NCBI RefSeq assembly: GCF_029338575.1
Contig: NZ_CP119992.1
Coordinates: forward strand, 2,418,001-2,482,000
From: Halomarina halobia
GTDB taxonomy: Archaea > Halobacteriota > Halobacteria > Halobacteriales > Haloarculaceae
DNA: 64,000 nucleotides
Reading direction: 5' to 3'
Below the pieces are notes generated by a model. The model saw only the letters and a program-made list of their open reading frames with translations, did not search any database and was not told the DNA's origin. The first letter of the stretch is position 1, and every line of letters starts with the position of its first letter. Position numbers and translations under genes: made by a program. Shown here piece by piece: positions 8,159 through 17,003 of the stretch.

Positions 8159-8392
8159 TCAGATCCGCTCTACGTCCTCTTCCTCCTCGGCTCCCGGTCC
8201 AACCATCCCGCCGCGGAAGGCGAACCAGCCGAGTACCGAAATGAAGAGGATGGGCGGGAGGATCATGAACGCCCAGAGCGGCTCGAGTCCCCACGTCAGC
8301 AGCAGCGCGACGTTCGCCAGGCCGAGGAGGAGAAATGGCAGTATCGCGATGGCGGCCCGCTTGCGGGTGAGGGAGTCCTCGCCGTAGCGCAT
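8159..8392 (-). CDS. Small two-helix membrane protein
   Basis: 77 residues from ATG 8392. Two membrane segments (about 13-35 and 38-60) are separated by a short GLEPLW turn, and the C-terminus is acidic (EEEEDVERI). A longer frame to 8464 exists but its extension is Arg/Gly-rich and overlaps the promoter of the divergent amidase gene. Function unknown. Confidence 0.65.
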   Translation of the reverse strand: MRYGEDSLTRKRAAIAILPFLLLGLANVALLLTWGLEPLWAFMILPPILFISVLGWFAFRGGMVGPGAEEEEDVERI

Positions 8393-8493
8393 ACCTCCCG
8401 TCGGAGCGCCGTGGGCAAAAGCCCCCCGTTCGTCGCGGGCGCGACCTCTCGCGAGCGCATACACTTTTGCTACCGTGGCCCACAGCGGTGGAC

Positions 8494-9942
8494 ATGACCG
8501 AGGATCTGCTCTTCTCGTCGGCGACGGACCTCGCGCGTCGGATCCGCGCGGGTGACCTCTCGTCGTCGGCGCTCGTCGAGGCGTGTCTCGACCGCATCGA
8601 CGCCCGCAACGACCGGACGAACGCCTTCGTCACGCTCTGCGCGGACGAGGCGCGCGCCGCCGCCGCGGCCGCCGACCGCGCGGTCGAACGGGGCGACGAC
8701 CTCGGCCCGCTGCACGGCCTCCCGGTCGCGATCAAGGACCTCACGCCGGTCGCGGGCGTGCGGACGACGTACGGCTCGGTCCCGCTCGCCGAGCACGTCC
8801 CCGATCGCGACGCCCCGGCGGTCGAGCGCCTGCGCGCGGCGGGTGCCGTCGTCGTCGGCAAGACCAACACCTCCGAGTTCGGGCACGTCGCCACCACCGA
8901 CAACGACCTGTTCGGCCCGACGGCGACGCCCTACGACGTGGAGCGCACGGCGGGCGGCTCCTCCGGCGGGAGCGCGGCGGCCGTCGCGGACGGCCTCGTC
9001 CCGCTCGCCCAGGGGACTGACGCCGGCGGGTCGGTCCGCATCCCCGCCGCCTGCTGCGGCGTGTACGGCCTCAAACCGACCTTCGGTCTGGTGCCTCGAC
9101 GCGCGCGACCGGACGCGCTCGCCGACGCCCTCCCGTTTACCTGCACCGGCCCGCTGACGCGAACCGTGGCGGACGCGGCGCTGCTGCTCGACGCGATGGC
9201 CGGGGCGCACCCCGCCGACCCGTTCTCGCTCCCCTCCCCTGAGACGGGCTTCGTCGCCGCCCTCGACGCGCCCGTGACGGACCTGCGCGTCGCCTACAGC
9301 CCGACGCTCGACGCCTTTCCGGTGGCAAGCGAGGTGCGCGATCTCGTGGAGGAGGCGACCTGCGCCCTCGCCGACGCGGGGATGACGGTCGAGCGCGCCG
9401 AGCCCGGCCTCCAGGGGGTATGGGACCGCGCCCGCCGCGGATCGCTCACGATCTTCCAGTCGAAGATGGCGGCGCTCGCGGCCGGTTCCGGGGAGGCGTT
9501 CGGCGTCGACCTGCGCGAGCGCATGGACGAACTGAGCGGCGTGGTCGCGCCGATGATCCGCCGCGGCGAGGAGCACTCGGCGCTCGAACTCTCGGAGGCG
9601 AACGCCGCCCGAACGGCGGTCTTCGACGCGGTGGAGGCGCTCTTCGGGGAGTACGACCTGCTCGCCTGTCCGACGCTCGCGGTGCCGCCCTTCTCGAAGG
9701 CGGCGTTCGGCCCCCAGGAGGTCAACGGCGAGTCGATCGATCCCTACACCGGCTGGTACCTCACCCAGCCGTTCAACATGACGGGCCACCCGGCGGCGTC
9801 GATCCCGGCGGGCTGGACCGACGACGGTCTCCCGGTCGGGCTCCAACTGATCGGTCCGCGCCACGGCGACGCGACGGTGCTCGCGGCGAGCGCCGCCTAC
9901 GAGCGCGAACGGCCGTGGCGTGGGCGGTACCCGCCGCGCTGA
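8494..9942 (+). CDS. Amidase signature family hydrolase
   Basis: 482 residues from ATG 8494, typical length. The Ser-cisSer-Lys triad is present: Lys81 (AIKD), Ser156 in GGSSGGS and Ser180 in DAGGSVRIP. The enzyme hydrolyses an amide bond and is cytosolic. The family also holds GatA, but no gatB or gatC lies nearby, so a free-standing amidase is more likely. An in-frame ATG at 8467 lies inside the promoter. Confidence 0.9.
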   Translation: MTEDLLFSSATDLARRIRAGDLSSSALVEACLDRIDARNDRTNAFVTLCADEARAAAAAADRAVERGDDLGPLHGLPVAIKDLTPVAGVRTTYGSVPLAEHVPDRDAPAVERLRAAGAVVVGKTNTSEFGHVATTDNDLFGPTATPYDVERTAGGSSGGSAAAVADGLVPLAQGTDAGGSVRIPAACCGVYGLKPTFGLVPRRARPDALADALPFTCTGPLTRTVADAALLLDAMAGAHPADPFSLPSPETGFVAALDAPVTDLRVAYSPTLDAFPVASEVRDLVEEATCALADAGMTVERAEPGLQGVWDRARRGSLTIFQSKMAALAAGSGEAFGVDLRERMDELSGVVAPMIRRGEEHSALELSEANAARTAVFDAVEALFGEYDLLACPTLAVPPFSKAAFGPQEVNGESIDPYTGWYLTQPFNMTGHPAASIPAGWTDDGLPVGLQLIGPRHGDATVLAASAAYERERPWRGRYPPR

Positions 9943-9955
9943 CGGTCGCGTCGGC

Positions 9956-10240
9956 TCAGATGTCGTCGACCAGTTCCCCGAAGCGATCGACGGGGATGAG
10001 CTCCATCGTCTGCATGTCGAGCCCGCGGCGCTCGACGACGAGCGAGATCTGCAGCGCACGGTCGTGGTCCGGCGCTTCGAACAGGAGCAGGTAGTCGTGC
10101 TCGCCGAGGACGGCGTAGGCGTCCGTGAGGGTGCCGTCCAGGTCGTGGATCTCGTTCCGGATCTCCCCCCAGACGCTCGCCAGTTCCTGGACGTTCTGGA
10201 CGGTGTCCCGCACGTCGACGAGCGCCATGTATGTGTTCAT
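9956..10240 (-). CDS. GYD-domain protein
   Basis: 94 residues with the ferredoxin-like fold signature of GYD-domain proteins: an N-terminal strand (MALVDVRD), a central DAYAVLGEHDYLLLFEAPD and a C-terminal strand (MELIPVDRF). Function unknown; it may be a small ligand-binding or regulatory protein. It is convergent with the amidase gene. Confidence 0.75.
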   Translation of the reverse strand: MNTYMALVDVRDTVQNVQELASVWGEIRNEIHDLDGTLTDAYAVLGEHDYLLLFEAPDHDRALQISLVVERRGLDMQTMELIPVDRFGELVDDI

Positions 10241-10252
10241 GTATCACGGTAA

Positions 10253-10567
10253 TCAATCGCAACCAAAAGCCGTTCCGGCCGTCCGGTCGAGCGTCGCCTG
10301 CTTCCCCGTACTGTCCGGCGCGGCGGCGGGTTTCCACTCGTGCCCCGTCCCGACGAGGTAGCCGTCGACCGGCGCGGGGTCGTTCGGGACGGCGTCCTGT
10401 ACCCACAGCCGCGCGCCCGGCGCGCTCAGTTCCCGGGCCCAGCGACGCGCGAGCGCCTTCGTCCCGAACCGGCGGCGGGGTCCCCGCTCGTTCACCCACC
10501 GTCCGGCCGCGGCGCTCAGGCGGCGAGCGGACGGTTTCACGGCGACGACGTATCCGTCTTCCTGCAT
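10253..10567 (-). CDS. Conserved small haloarchaeal protein
   Basis: 104 residues, basic in its middle part (RRRFGTKALARRWARELS), with a strand-rich ends pattern (GYVVAVKPS, ARLWVQDAV, VDGYLVG). It lies just upstream of the GYD gene on the same strand, 12 bases apart, and could share its transcript. No known domain is recognised. Confidence 0.55.
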   Translation of the reverse strand: MQEDGYVVAVKPSARRLSAAAGRWVNERGPRRRFGTKALARRWARELSAPGARLWVQDAVPNDPAPVDGYLVGTGHEWKPAAAPDSTGKQATLDRTAGTAFGCD

Positions 10568-10640
10568 GTTCTGTCGCTATCGCTGACTGTACGAACCGGC
10601 TGAGGGTAACTTTTCATACTCCCATCGTGAATGGCTCAAC

Positions 10641-11066
10641 ATGACAGCGACTGCCACGGTGCGGGGTGTGGGTGTGAGCGTCACCGAGGATGGTCACCGA
10701 ACGCCCGTGGTGTTACTCGACGCGAACGACCGGGTCGTTCCGATCTTCATCAGCGACGACCAGGCCCAGTCGATGCAGTTGGCGCTCGACGGCGAGAGCT
10801 TCGAACGGCCGCTCACCCACGACCTCCTCGTCGACATGGTGATGGAGTTCGGCGGGGCCATCGACCGCATCCGGATCGACGACCTCGCGGACGCCACCTT
10901 CTACGCCAAGGTCGACGCCGAACAGTACCGCGACGGCGAACGCCGCAAGCTCTCCTTCGACGCGCGCCCCAGCGACGCCATCGCGCTCGCGCTCCGCATC
11001 GACTGCCCCATCGAGATCAGCGACGAAGTGATCGACCGGGCGGGGCGGCCGGCGTCTTCCTTCTGA
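10641..11066 (+). CDS. Bifunctional nuclease family protein (DUF151)
   Basis: 141 residues. It matches the BFN/DUF151 fold by VPIFISDDQAQSMQLAL near the N-terminus, THDLLVDMV and the C-terminal DARPSDAIALALR block. Plant members have RNase and DNase activity; the archaeal role is not established. A TATA-like TAACTTTTCATAC lies ~28 bases ahead. The stop is followed at once by the structured 3' element. Confidence 0.85.
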   Translation: MTATATVRGVGVSVTEDGHRTPVVLLDANDRVVPIFISDDQAQSMQLALDGESFERPLTHDLLVDMVMEFGGAIDRIRIDDLADATFYAKVDAEQYRDGERRKLSFDARPSDAIALALRIDCPIEISDEVIDRAGRPASSF

Positions 11067-11160
11067 ACCACCTTTTTCTTCGTCGGGTGCGCCGAAGGCG
11101 CACCGCTCCTCGAAAAATCTGGACCAAAAAGGGCCGGGCGCTCACTCCGTTCGCGCCCGG
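11067..11160 (+). other. Structured 3' element (two hairpins) after the DUF151 gene
   Basis: Right after the stop, ACCACCTTTTTC leads into a perfect hairpin GGTGCGCC-GAA-GGCGCACC (11086-11104), then GAAAAA (11112-11117), CTGGACCAAAAA and a second hairpin CCGGGCGC/GCGCCCGG (11134-11160). TTTTTC (11073-11078) can pair with GAAAAA, enclosing the first hairpin. The same plan occurs at 45291-45366 with TTTTGC/GCAAAA. It may serve as a terminator or 3'-end RNA structure. Confidence 0.6.
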
Positions 11161-11293
11161 TGAACCGCTCGCTTCGCTCGCGGACGCTCGTGCGAGTAAC
11201 CGCTTTGCTCCGTCGAACCGTCGGTGGGGATCGGTCGGACGACTCGTCGGGGCGTACTGCGGTCACCATCGGGACGCCGAGCCCCCTAGGAGA

Positions 11294-11303
11294 GGATTTA
11301 TCC
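11294..11303 (+). promoter_or_regulatory. TATA box of the ferredoxin gene
   Basis: GGATTTATCC lies about 29 bases before the GTG start at 11327, fitting a leaderless transcript. Confidence 0.6.
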
Positions 11304-11326
11304 GCGCGATTTCCCTACCACTACGC

Positions 11327-11971
11327 GTGAAGTCCCCGTTCGACGTTCTCGGGATCGATCCGGATGCGGACGACGCGGCGGTCGTTCGAGCGTACCGACG
11401 ACGAGTGAAGGAGACACATCCGGATCACGGCGGCTCAGCGGACGAGTTTCAGGCGGTACTGACGGCGTACGAGCGGGTCCTGTCGGGCGACGACGGCGAG
11501 GCGGGCGACACCGACTCCGAGGGCGTGGAGGAGCGCCCCCCGCGCGAGGAGACCCGCGTCGAGTACCTGAACTACGAGGTGCTCGACGACTACGACTGGG
11601 ACCTCGACGACGACGCGCTCTTCCAGAAGGCGTCCGACGAGGGGCTCGACCCGGCTGACTACGGTCGGATCCTGGTCCACCCACACGAGTTCCTCCTCGA
11701 GGCCGCCGAGAACCGGGGGTTCGCGTGGCCGTACGCCTGTCGGGGCGGGGCGTGCGCTAACTGCGCGGTGGCGGTGATGGAGGGTGAACTGTCGATGCCC
11801 GTCAACCACATCCTCCCGCCGGAGATGCTGGACCGCGGCATCCGACTGTCGTGTAACGGCGTGCCGGCGACGGACGAGATGAAGGTCATCTACAACGTCA
11901 AGCACCGTCCGGGTCTCGAGGAACTCCGGTTGCCCCCCCGCCCGTTCGAGCAGGCGCACTCCGAGGGCTGA
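11327..11971 (+). CDS. fer: 2Fe-2S ferredoxin with N-terminal J-like domain
   Basis: 214 residues from GTG 11327; the much longer open frame upstream is not protein-like. The N-terminus (1-50) is a DnaJ-type J domain (DVLGIDPDADDAAVV... HPDHGG, HPD at 31-33), then an acidic linker (VEYLNYEVLDDYDWDLDDDALF) and a plant-type ferredoxin domain with ligands Cys138, Cys143, Cys146 and Cys176. This is the known haloarchaeal electron carrier that takes electrons from 2-oxoacid oxidoreductases; the J-like part is a halophilic addition. Confidence 0.93.
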   Translation: MKSPFDVLGIDPDADDAAVVRAYRRRVKETHPDHGGSADEFQAVLTAYERVLSGDDGEAGDTDSEGVEERPPREETRVEYLNYEVLDDYDWDLDDDALFQKASDEGLDPADYGRILVHPHEFLLEAAENRGFAWPYACRGGACANCAVAVMEGELSMPVNHILPPEMLDRGIRLSCNGVPATDEMKVIYNVKHRPGLEELRLPPRPFEQAHSEG

Positions 11972-12034
11972 CCGCGGAGCCGCCGCTTCGCGCCGTACGT
12001 CTCGCGTTTCGCCGTCCTCGAACGCCTGTCCCCC

Positions 12035-13888
12035 CTACGACGGCACCACCGTGATCGCCTCCCCCCGGTCGATCGCCCCCTCCATCTCCTCGGCGATGGC
12101 GCTGCCGCGGGAGACCTGGATCTCGCCGCCGCGGGAGACGGTGGCGGTGAAGAGGTAGTCGCCGTCGGCGCGCACCTCGACCGTCTCGCCCGCGTGACCG
12201 CCGAGCGGGACGATGATGTGGCGGCCGGTGATCTCGGGGGTGACGCGCTCGCCCGCTCCCCGCTCGCCGCCGCTCCCCACGCCACCGGTTTCGGCGCTCG
12301 CCCGGGGTCGCTCGTCGAGGGTCCGCACGTCGATGTCGATGCCGAGGCGGTCCTCGATCTGGTTGATGCGGCCGCCGCCCTTCCCGATGACGTAGGAGAT
12401 GTCGTCCTCATCGACGTAGACGACGGCGCGGTTCTGTCCCTGCAGGTCGACCTGCACGTGGCCGCGGGCGACCGACCGGATCTCGCGCTCGATCTCCTGT
12501 TTGGCGATGCGGCCGACGCCCGTCTCGCGCTCCTCCTCCTCGTCGCCGAGGGGGACGGTGACGACCTGGCGGTTGAACGTGTAGATCTCGTACTCGGGCG
12601 TGCCCGTCTCGTGGTCGCTGACGACGATCACCGGCCGGGCGAGGTCCTCCTCTACGAGGCCCGCGGGCACCTTCACCCTCGTCTTCACGTCGTAGACGGT
12701 CGTGAGGTCGCCCGCCTCGACGTAGGCGACGGTGTCGACGACCTGCGGGATCATGCCGAGTTCGACGCGCCCGACGAGGCGCTGGAGGGCGTCGATGGCG
12801 CGGGTGGCGTGGACGACGCCGACCATTCCGACGCCCGCGAGGCGCATGTCCGAGAAGGTGCGGAAGTCGCTGGTCTTTCTGACCTCGTCGTAGATGGTGT
12901 AGTCCGGCCGGACCATCAGGAGGGCGTCCGCGGTCTTCTCCATCTGCCCGTCGAGTTCCGTGTACTGGGTGATGTTCGGGCCGACCTGTAGGTCGCGTGG
13001 CTTCTCCATGGTCTTCACCGAGTAGCCGGCGTCCGCGAGGAACTCGGCGACCGCCTGCGCGAAGGTGGACTTCCCGGCTCCGGGCGCGCCCGCGATGAGG
13101 ACGCCGCGCTGCTGGTCGAGCAGGCGCTCTTTCATCTCCTCGGCGTGGCTGTAGTCCCCGATACTCGTCTTGGCGACGGGCCTGACGGCGGTGATCTCGA
13201 CGCCGTCGCTGAACGGTGGCTCCGCGATGGCGATGCGGTAGTTGCGGAACTGGACGATCCGCATCCCCGGCTCGGACAGTTCGGTGAAGCCCTCGTCGGA
13301 GACGTCGACGGCGTTCCTGATGTCGTGGACGTACTCGCGCATCGTCTCGTCGTCGAGCTCCTCGTCAGCGATGGCCTCGTAGCGCATCTCGCCGACGGTC
13401 CCCCGCTTCGCCATCGGGACCATCCCCGTCTTCAGGTGGACGCTCATCGTCTCCTCGTCGAAGTAGGGTTCGACGGCGAGTTCGCCCACCGCCGAGTCGT
13501 ACGGTTCGAGGTAGCGCACGTCGAGGCCCTTCGCCCTCGCCACCTCGCCCTGGACGATGTCGCTGGTGACGAACGTGGCGTCGTACTCGCTCGCCACGTC
13601 CCGGATGAGGGCGTCGATCTCCCCCGCGCTGGCGCGGCGGATCTCCTCCTCGTTCGGGCGGCGACCCACGTACTCCAGCCGGATCCGTCCCTCGTCGGCC
13701 AGGTCGGCGAGGCGCTTGAGTTCCTCGAGCCCCTGCCAGCCGATCTCGCGGTCGCTGTTGGCCTGGGACTCGAGTTCGCTCACCACCGCTTCGGGGACGT
13801 AGACCGTGGCGTCGGCGAACTCGCCGCTCTCGACCCGCTCGGACACGCGGCCGTCGACGACCACGCTCGTATCCGGGACGACGTTCAT
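12035..13888 (-). CDS. PIN-ATPase-KH protein of the PINA family
   Basis: 617 residues. Order: PIN domain (1-145; Asp6 in VPDTSVVVDG, SAGEIDALIRD, TSDIVQ), a PilT/VirB11-like ATPase (Walker A GAPGAGKST ~266-274; DYTIYDEVRKT as Walker B; VHATRAIDALQRL), a KH domain (~497-520, YVIGKGGGRINQIE) and a C-terminal beta domain. Sulfolobus PINA is a hexameric Holliday-junction branch-migration motor that works with Hjc and Hjm, so a recombination or repair role is likely. A TATA element lies at 13911-13919. Divergent from the M20 peptidase gene. Confidence 0.9.
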   Translation of the reverse strand: MNVVPDTSVVVDGRVSERVESGEFADATVYVPEAVVSELESQANSDREIGWQGLEELKRLADLADEGRIRLEYVGRRPNEEEIRRASAGEIDALIRDVASEYDATFVTSDIVQGEVARAKGLDVRYLEPYDSAVGELAVEPYFDEETMSVHLKTGMVPMAKRGTVGEMRYEAIADEELDDETMREYVHDIRNAVDVSDEGFTELSEPGMRIVQFRNYRIAIAEPPFSDGVEITAVRPVAKTSIGDYSHAEEMKERLLDQQRGVLIAGAPGAGKSTFAQAVAEFLADAGYSVKTMEKPRDLQVGPNITQYTELDGQMEKTADALLMVRPDYTIYDEVRKTSDFRTFSDMRLAGVGMVGVVHATRAIDALQRLVGRVELGMIPQVVDTVAYVEAGDLTTVYDVKTRVKVPAGLVEEDLARPVIVVSDHETGTPEYEIYTFNRQVVTVPLGDEEEERETGVGRIAKQEIEREIRSVARGHVQVDLQGQNRAVVYVDEDDISYVIGKGGGRINQIEDRLGIDIDVRTLDERPRASAETGGVGSGGERGAGERVTPEITGRHIIVPLGGHAGETVEVRADGDYLFTATVSRGGEIQVSRGSAIAEEMEGAIDRGEAITVVPS

Positions 13889-13910
13889 ACGGTACCTGCG
13901 CCGCGCCGCC

Positions 13911-13948
13911 GTATAAGCGTGTCCAACGCTCGCGGCAGAAATTAATCC
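13911..13948. promoter_or_regulatory. Back-to-back promoters of PINA and M20 peptidase genes
   Basis: On the minus strand ACGCTTATAC (13911-13920) lies about 27 bases before ATG 13888. On the plus strand AAATTAATCC (13939-13948) lies about 27 bases before ATG 13970. The two divergent TATA boxes are only about 20 bases apart. Confidence 0.6.
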
Positions 13949-13969
13949 GTCGCGACCGACTCGTTAGCC

Positions 13970-15109
13970 ATGGACGACGTTCGAACCCTCGCGCGCGATC
14001 TCGTGGCGATCCCGAGCCACGATGACGAGAGCGCCGCCGGCGAGTACCTCGCGGACTGGCTCCGGGACGGCACCGACGCCGCGGTCGCGCACACGGACGC
14101 CGGCGTGATCGCGCGGCGGGGCGTCGGTGCGGCGGGCGACGGAGGCGGTGGGGACGGGGACGACAGGGACGACAGGGACGACCCGTGGACCGTCGAGGGG
14201 GGCCTCGCGCTCGTCGGCCACCACGACGTGGTGCCGCCGGACGAGTCGCAGGTCGGCGCGGGCGGCGCGTACGTCGTCGAGGAGCGCGGCGGCCGCCTCT
14301 ACGGCCGCGGCAGCGCCGACATGAAGGGATCGCTCGCCGCGATGTGCTGCGCCTTCCGCGACGCGGACGCCCCCTGCGTCCTCGCCTCGTTCGCGGGCGA
14401 GGAGCGGGGCGGCGCGGGCGCGCGGCGTGCCATCGACTCGGGGTTCGCGCCCGGCTACGCGATCGTCGGCGAGGGCTCCACGGGCTACTCCGCGCCGGGG
14501 GTGACGGACGTGGCGGTCGCCCACAAGGGGCGGCGTGCGAGCCGGCTGATCGCCCGCGGCGACGCGGCCCACGCAAGCGAACCCGAGGCCGGCGAGAACG
14601 CGATCTACCGGGCGCTCGACGCCGTCGAGATCGTCCGCGACCTCGGCGCGCCGACGGCGACCGTCCTCGGCGAGGCCCTCGCGGGGAGCGTCGTCGTCAC
14701 CGAGATCGACGGCGGCAGCGCGTGGAACGTCGTCCCCGAGCGCTGCGAGGTGACGGTCGACGAGCGCACCGTCCCCGGCGCGCGGGCGGACCTGGGGAGC
14801 GTCGAGGCGGTCGAGGGCGTCGGGTGGCGCGTCGAGCAGGACCTCCCGCCGATGGCCTGCCGCGACGAGGCGTTCGCGGACGCGGTGCTGGCCGCCGCCG
14901 ACGGGGCGCAGTCGGGGACGCCCGAACACGTCGCCAAGCCCCACGCGACCGACGCCGGGTGGCTCGCGGACGCGGGAACGGCGTGCGTCGTCTGCGGCGC
15001 GGCCGAACCGGGCGAGGCGCACACCGCCGACGAGAGCGTCCCGCTCGCCGCGCTCGATCGGTGCTACGGGATCTACCGCGGGGCGATCGAGCGGGTCGCG
15101 CAGCCCTGA
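13970..15109 (+). CDS. M20 family metallopeptidase/deacylase
   Basis: 379 residues. Two-zinc M20 motifs: GHHDVVPP (His84, Asp86), GRGSADMKGS (Asp117) and GEERGG (Glu144-Glu145). The family covers ArgE, DapE, LysK and carboxypeptidase G2; the neighbourhood does not tell which. A Gly/Asp linker at 54-72, built from short GACAGGGAC repeats, is inserted before the first metal motif and looks like a recent simple-repeat expansion. Leaderless start ATG 13970. Confidence 0.85.
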   Translation: MDDVRTLARDLVAIPSHDDESAAGEYLADWLRDGTDAAVAHTDAGVIARRGVGAAGDGGGGDGDDRDDRDDPWTVEGGLALVGHHDVVPPDESQVGAGGAYVVEERGGRLYGRGSADMKGSLAAMCCAFRDADAPCVLASFAGEERGGAGARRAIDSGFAPGYAIVGEGSTGYSAPGVTDVAVAHKGRRASRLIARGDAAHASEPEAGENAIYRALDAVEIVRDLGAPTATVLGEALAGSVVVTEIDGGSAWNVVPERCEVTVDERTVPGARADLGSVEAVEGVGWRVEQDLPPMACRDEAFADAVLAAADGAQSGTPEHVAKPHATDAGWLADAGTACVVCGAAEPGEAHTADESVPLAALDRCYGIYRGAIERVAQP

Positions 15110-15230
15110 CCGACGACGGCACCGTCGGCGCGCCGTTCGTGGTCGGCGCTCTCGTCGACCTGTGTGTCTCGGCCGTCGATCCTGTGAGACATTCAGCAGG
15201 TTGATAGGACGCCGTGGCTAGTCGTCACGC

Positions 15231-16724
15231 ATGGCGACCGAACAGCAGTCGCGGTACGGCGACTTCCTGGATCGGGTCAGGCGCATCAGTAACCTCCGAT
15301 CCGCCGGGATGTTGCTCTCCTGGGACCAGCAGGTGATGATGCCGGAGGGCGGCACGCCCGCCCGCTCGAAGCAGCTCTCGACGCTCTCCGCGCTCTCCCA
15401 CGAACTGCTCACGGCGGACGAGATGGCCGCCGACCTCGACGCCCTCGAGGCGGCGGACCTCGACGCCGATCAGCGCGCCGTCGTCCGCGAACTCCGGCGC
15501 GAGCACGACCGCGCGGCGAGCGTCCCCGCCGACCTCGTCGAGGAGATCTCGGAGGTGACGAGCGAGGCGCTCCCCGTCTGGCAGGAGTCGAAGGAGGCGG
15601 ACGACTTCGACGCCTTCGCGCCGACGCTCGAACGCCTGATCGAACTCAAGCGCGAGTACGCGGCCCACGTCGATCCCGCCGCGGACCCCTACGAGGTGCT
15701 GTTCGCCGACTACGAGCCGTACCTCGACCTCGACACCGCGGAGCGCGTGCTCGAACGCCTCCGCGAGCGGCTCGTCCCGCTGATCGAGGAGATCCAGGCG
15801 AGCGACGTCGAACTCGCCGCCCCGTTCGAGGGGCGATACGACGACGAGACGCAGATGGTGCTCGTCCGTGACGTGCTCGACACGCTCGGCTACCCCTGGG
15901 AGCGCGGTCGGCTCGACACCGCCCCCCACCCCTTCATGTCCGGCACGCAGTTCGACGCACGCGTGACGACGCGGTTCAAGGAGGACGACCCGCTCGACGC
16001 GCTCACCGCGGTGATCCACGAGTTCGGCCACGCGACCTATCAGCTTGGCCTCCCGGCCGAGGCGTACGGCACGCCGCTCGGCCAGTCGCGCGACCTCTCC
16101 GTCCACGAGTCCCAGTCCCGCCTCTGGGAGAACCACGTCGGCCGCAGCCGCGCCTTCTGGGAGCTGATCGCGCCGACGGTGAACGAGCACCTCGGCACCG
16201 CCGCGACGCCCGAGGAGGGCTACGAGGCCGCGAACCGGATCTACCCGGACAACCTCGTCCGCGTCGAGGCGGACGAGCTCACCTACCACATGCACGTCAT
16301 CCTCCGCTTCGAGATCGAGCGCGACCTGATCGCGGGCGACCTCGACGTGCGCGACGTGCCCGAGGCCTGGAACGAGAGGATGGACGCGTACCTCGGGGTC
16401 CGCCCGGAGACCGACGCGGCGGGCTGCCTGCAGGACATCCACTGGGCCCACGGCAGCTTCGGCTACTTCCCGACGTACTCGCTCGGGAGCGTCCTCGCCG
16501 CGCAGCTCTACGCCGCGGCCGAGCGCGACCTCGGGGACGTGGACGCGCGGGTCCGCGAGGGCGACTTCGACCCCCTGCGCGACTGGCTCCGCGAGCGCGT
16601 TCACCGACACGGCCAGCGCTACACCACGCCCGAACTCGTCGAGGAGGCGACGGGCGAGGCGTACACGGCCGACCACTTCCTCGACTACGCGGAGACGAAG
16701 TACGGCGAGCTGTACGACCTCTGA
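15231..16724 (+). CDS. M32 carboxypeptidase Taq-like
   Basis: 497 residues, the usual length of M32 thermostable carboxypeptidases. The zinc site HEFGH is at 263-267, and the third ligand lies in [10 protein letters not shown] (His292, Glu293); WDQQVMMP near residue 30 and the [14 protein letters not shown] block near 402 are family hallmarks. It is a broad-specificity cytosolic metallocarboxypeptidase. It follows the M20 gene by 121 bases with its own TATA-like region. Confidence 0.92.
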   Translation: MATEQQSRYGDFLDRVRRISNLRSAGMLLSWDQQVMMPEGGTPARSKQLSTLSALSHELLTADEMAADLDALEAADLDADQRAVVRELRREHDRAASVPADLVEEISEVTSEALPVWQESKEADDFDAFAPTLERLIELKREYAAHVDPAADPYEVLFADYEPYLDLDTAERVLERLRERLVPLIEEIQASDVELAAPFEGRYDDETQMVLVRDVLDTLGYPWERGRLDTAPHPFMSGTQFDARVTTRFKEDDPLDALTAVIHEFGHATYQLGLPAEAYGTPLGQSRDLSVHESQSRLWENHVGRSRAFWELIAPTVNEHLGTAATPEEGYEAANRIYPDNLVRVEADELTYHMHVILRFEIERDLIAGDLDVRDVPEAWNERMDAYLGVRPETDAAGCLQDIHWAHGSFGYFPTYSLGSVLAAQLYAAAERDLGDVDARVREGDFDPLRDWLRERVHRHGQRYTTPELVEEATGEAYTADHFLDYAETKYGELYDL

Positions 16725-17003
16725 ACCCGGCACCGACCAGAGCGACCGTCGCGCCGCGCGACGACCGTCCCCTCGCCCGTCGCAGCCTCCCAGAGGCGCT
16801 CTCCGGGGCGGTCCCGCCCCGTCTCCGCGGGCGGGACCGCCGGACGCTATCGAAATAGTATTCCCCTCGCTCGGGAGAGCTACCGATGTGACAGTATCAC
16901 ACCGGTCCCGAACCGATCCGCGCGACCGACGCCGGTCGCGCTTCCCGGCGACCCCGCCCCGCGGTTCGCGCGGACGACGGACGCTCGACGGTTCCCTGTA
17001 CTA

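Noticed and set aside
12194..12991. Long open frame antisense to the PINA gene
   Set aside because: It is a mirror of GC-rich coding on the other strand, poor in Lys and rich in Val/Leu/Asp, with no family match.
15225..16733. 502-codon frame antisense to the M32 peptidase
   Set aside because: Shadow frame; the plus strand has HEFGH and full-length family similarity.
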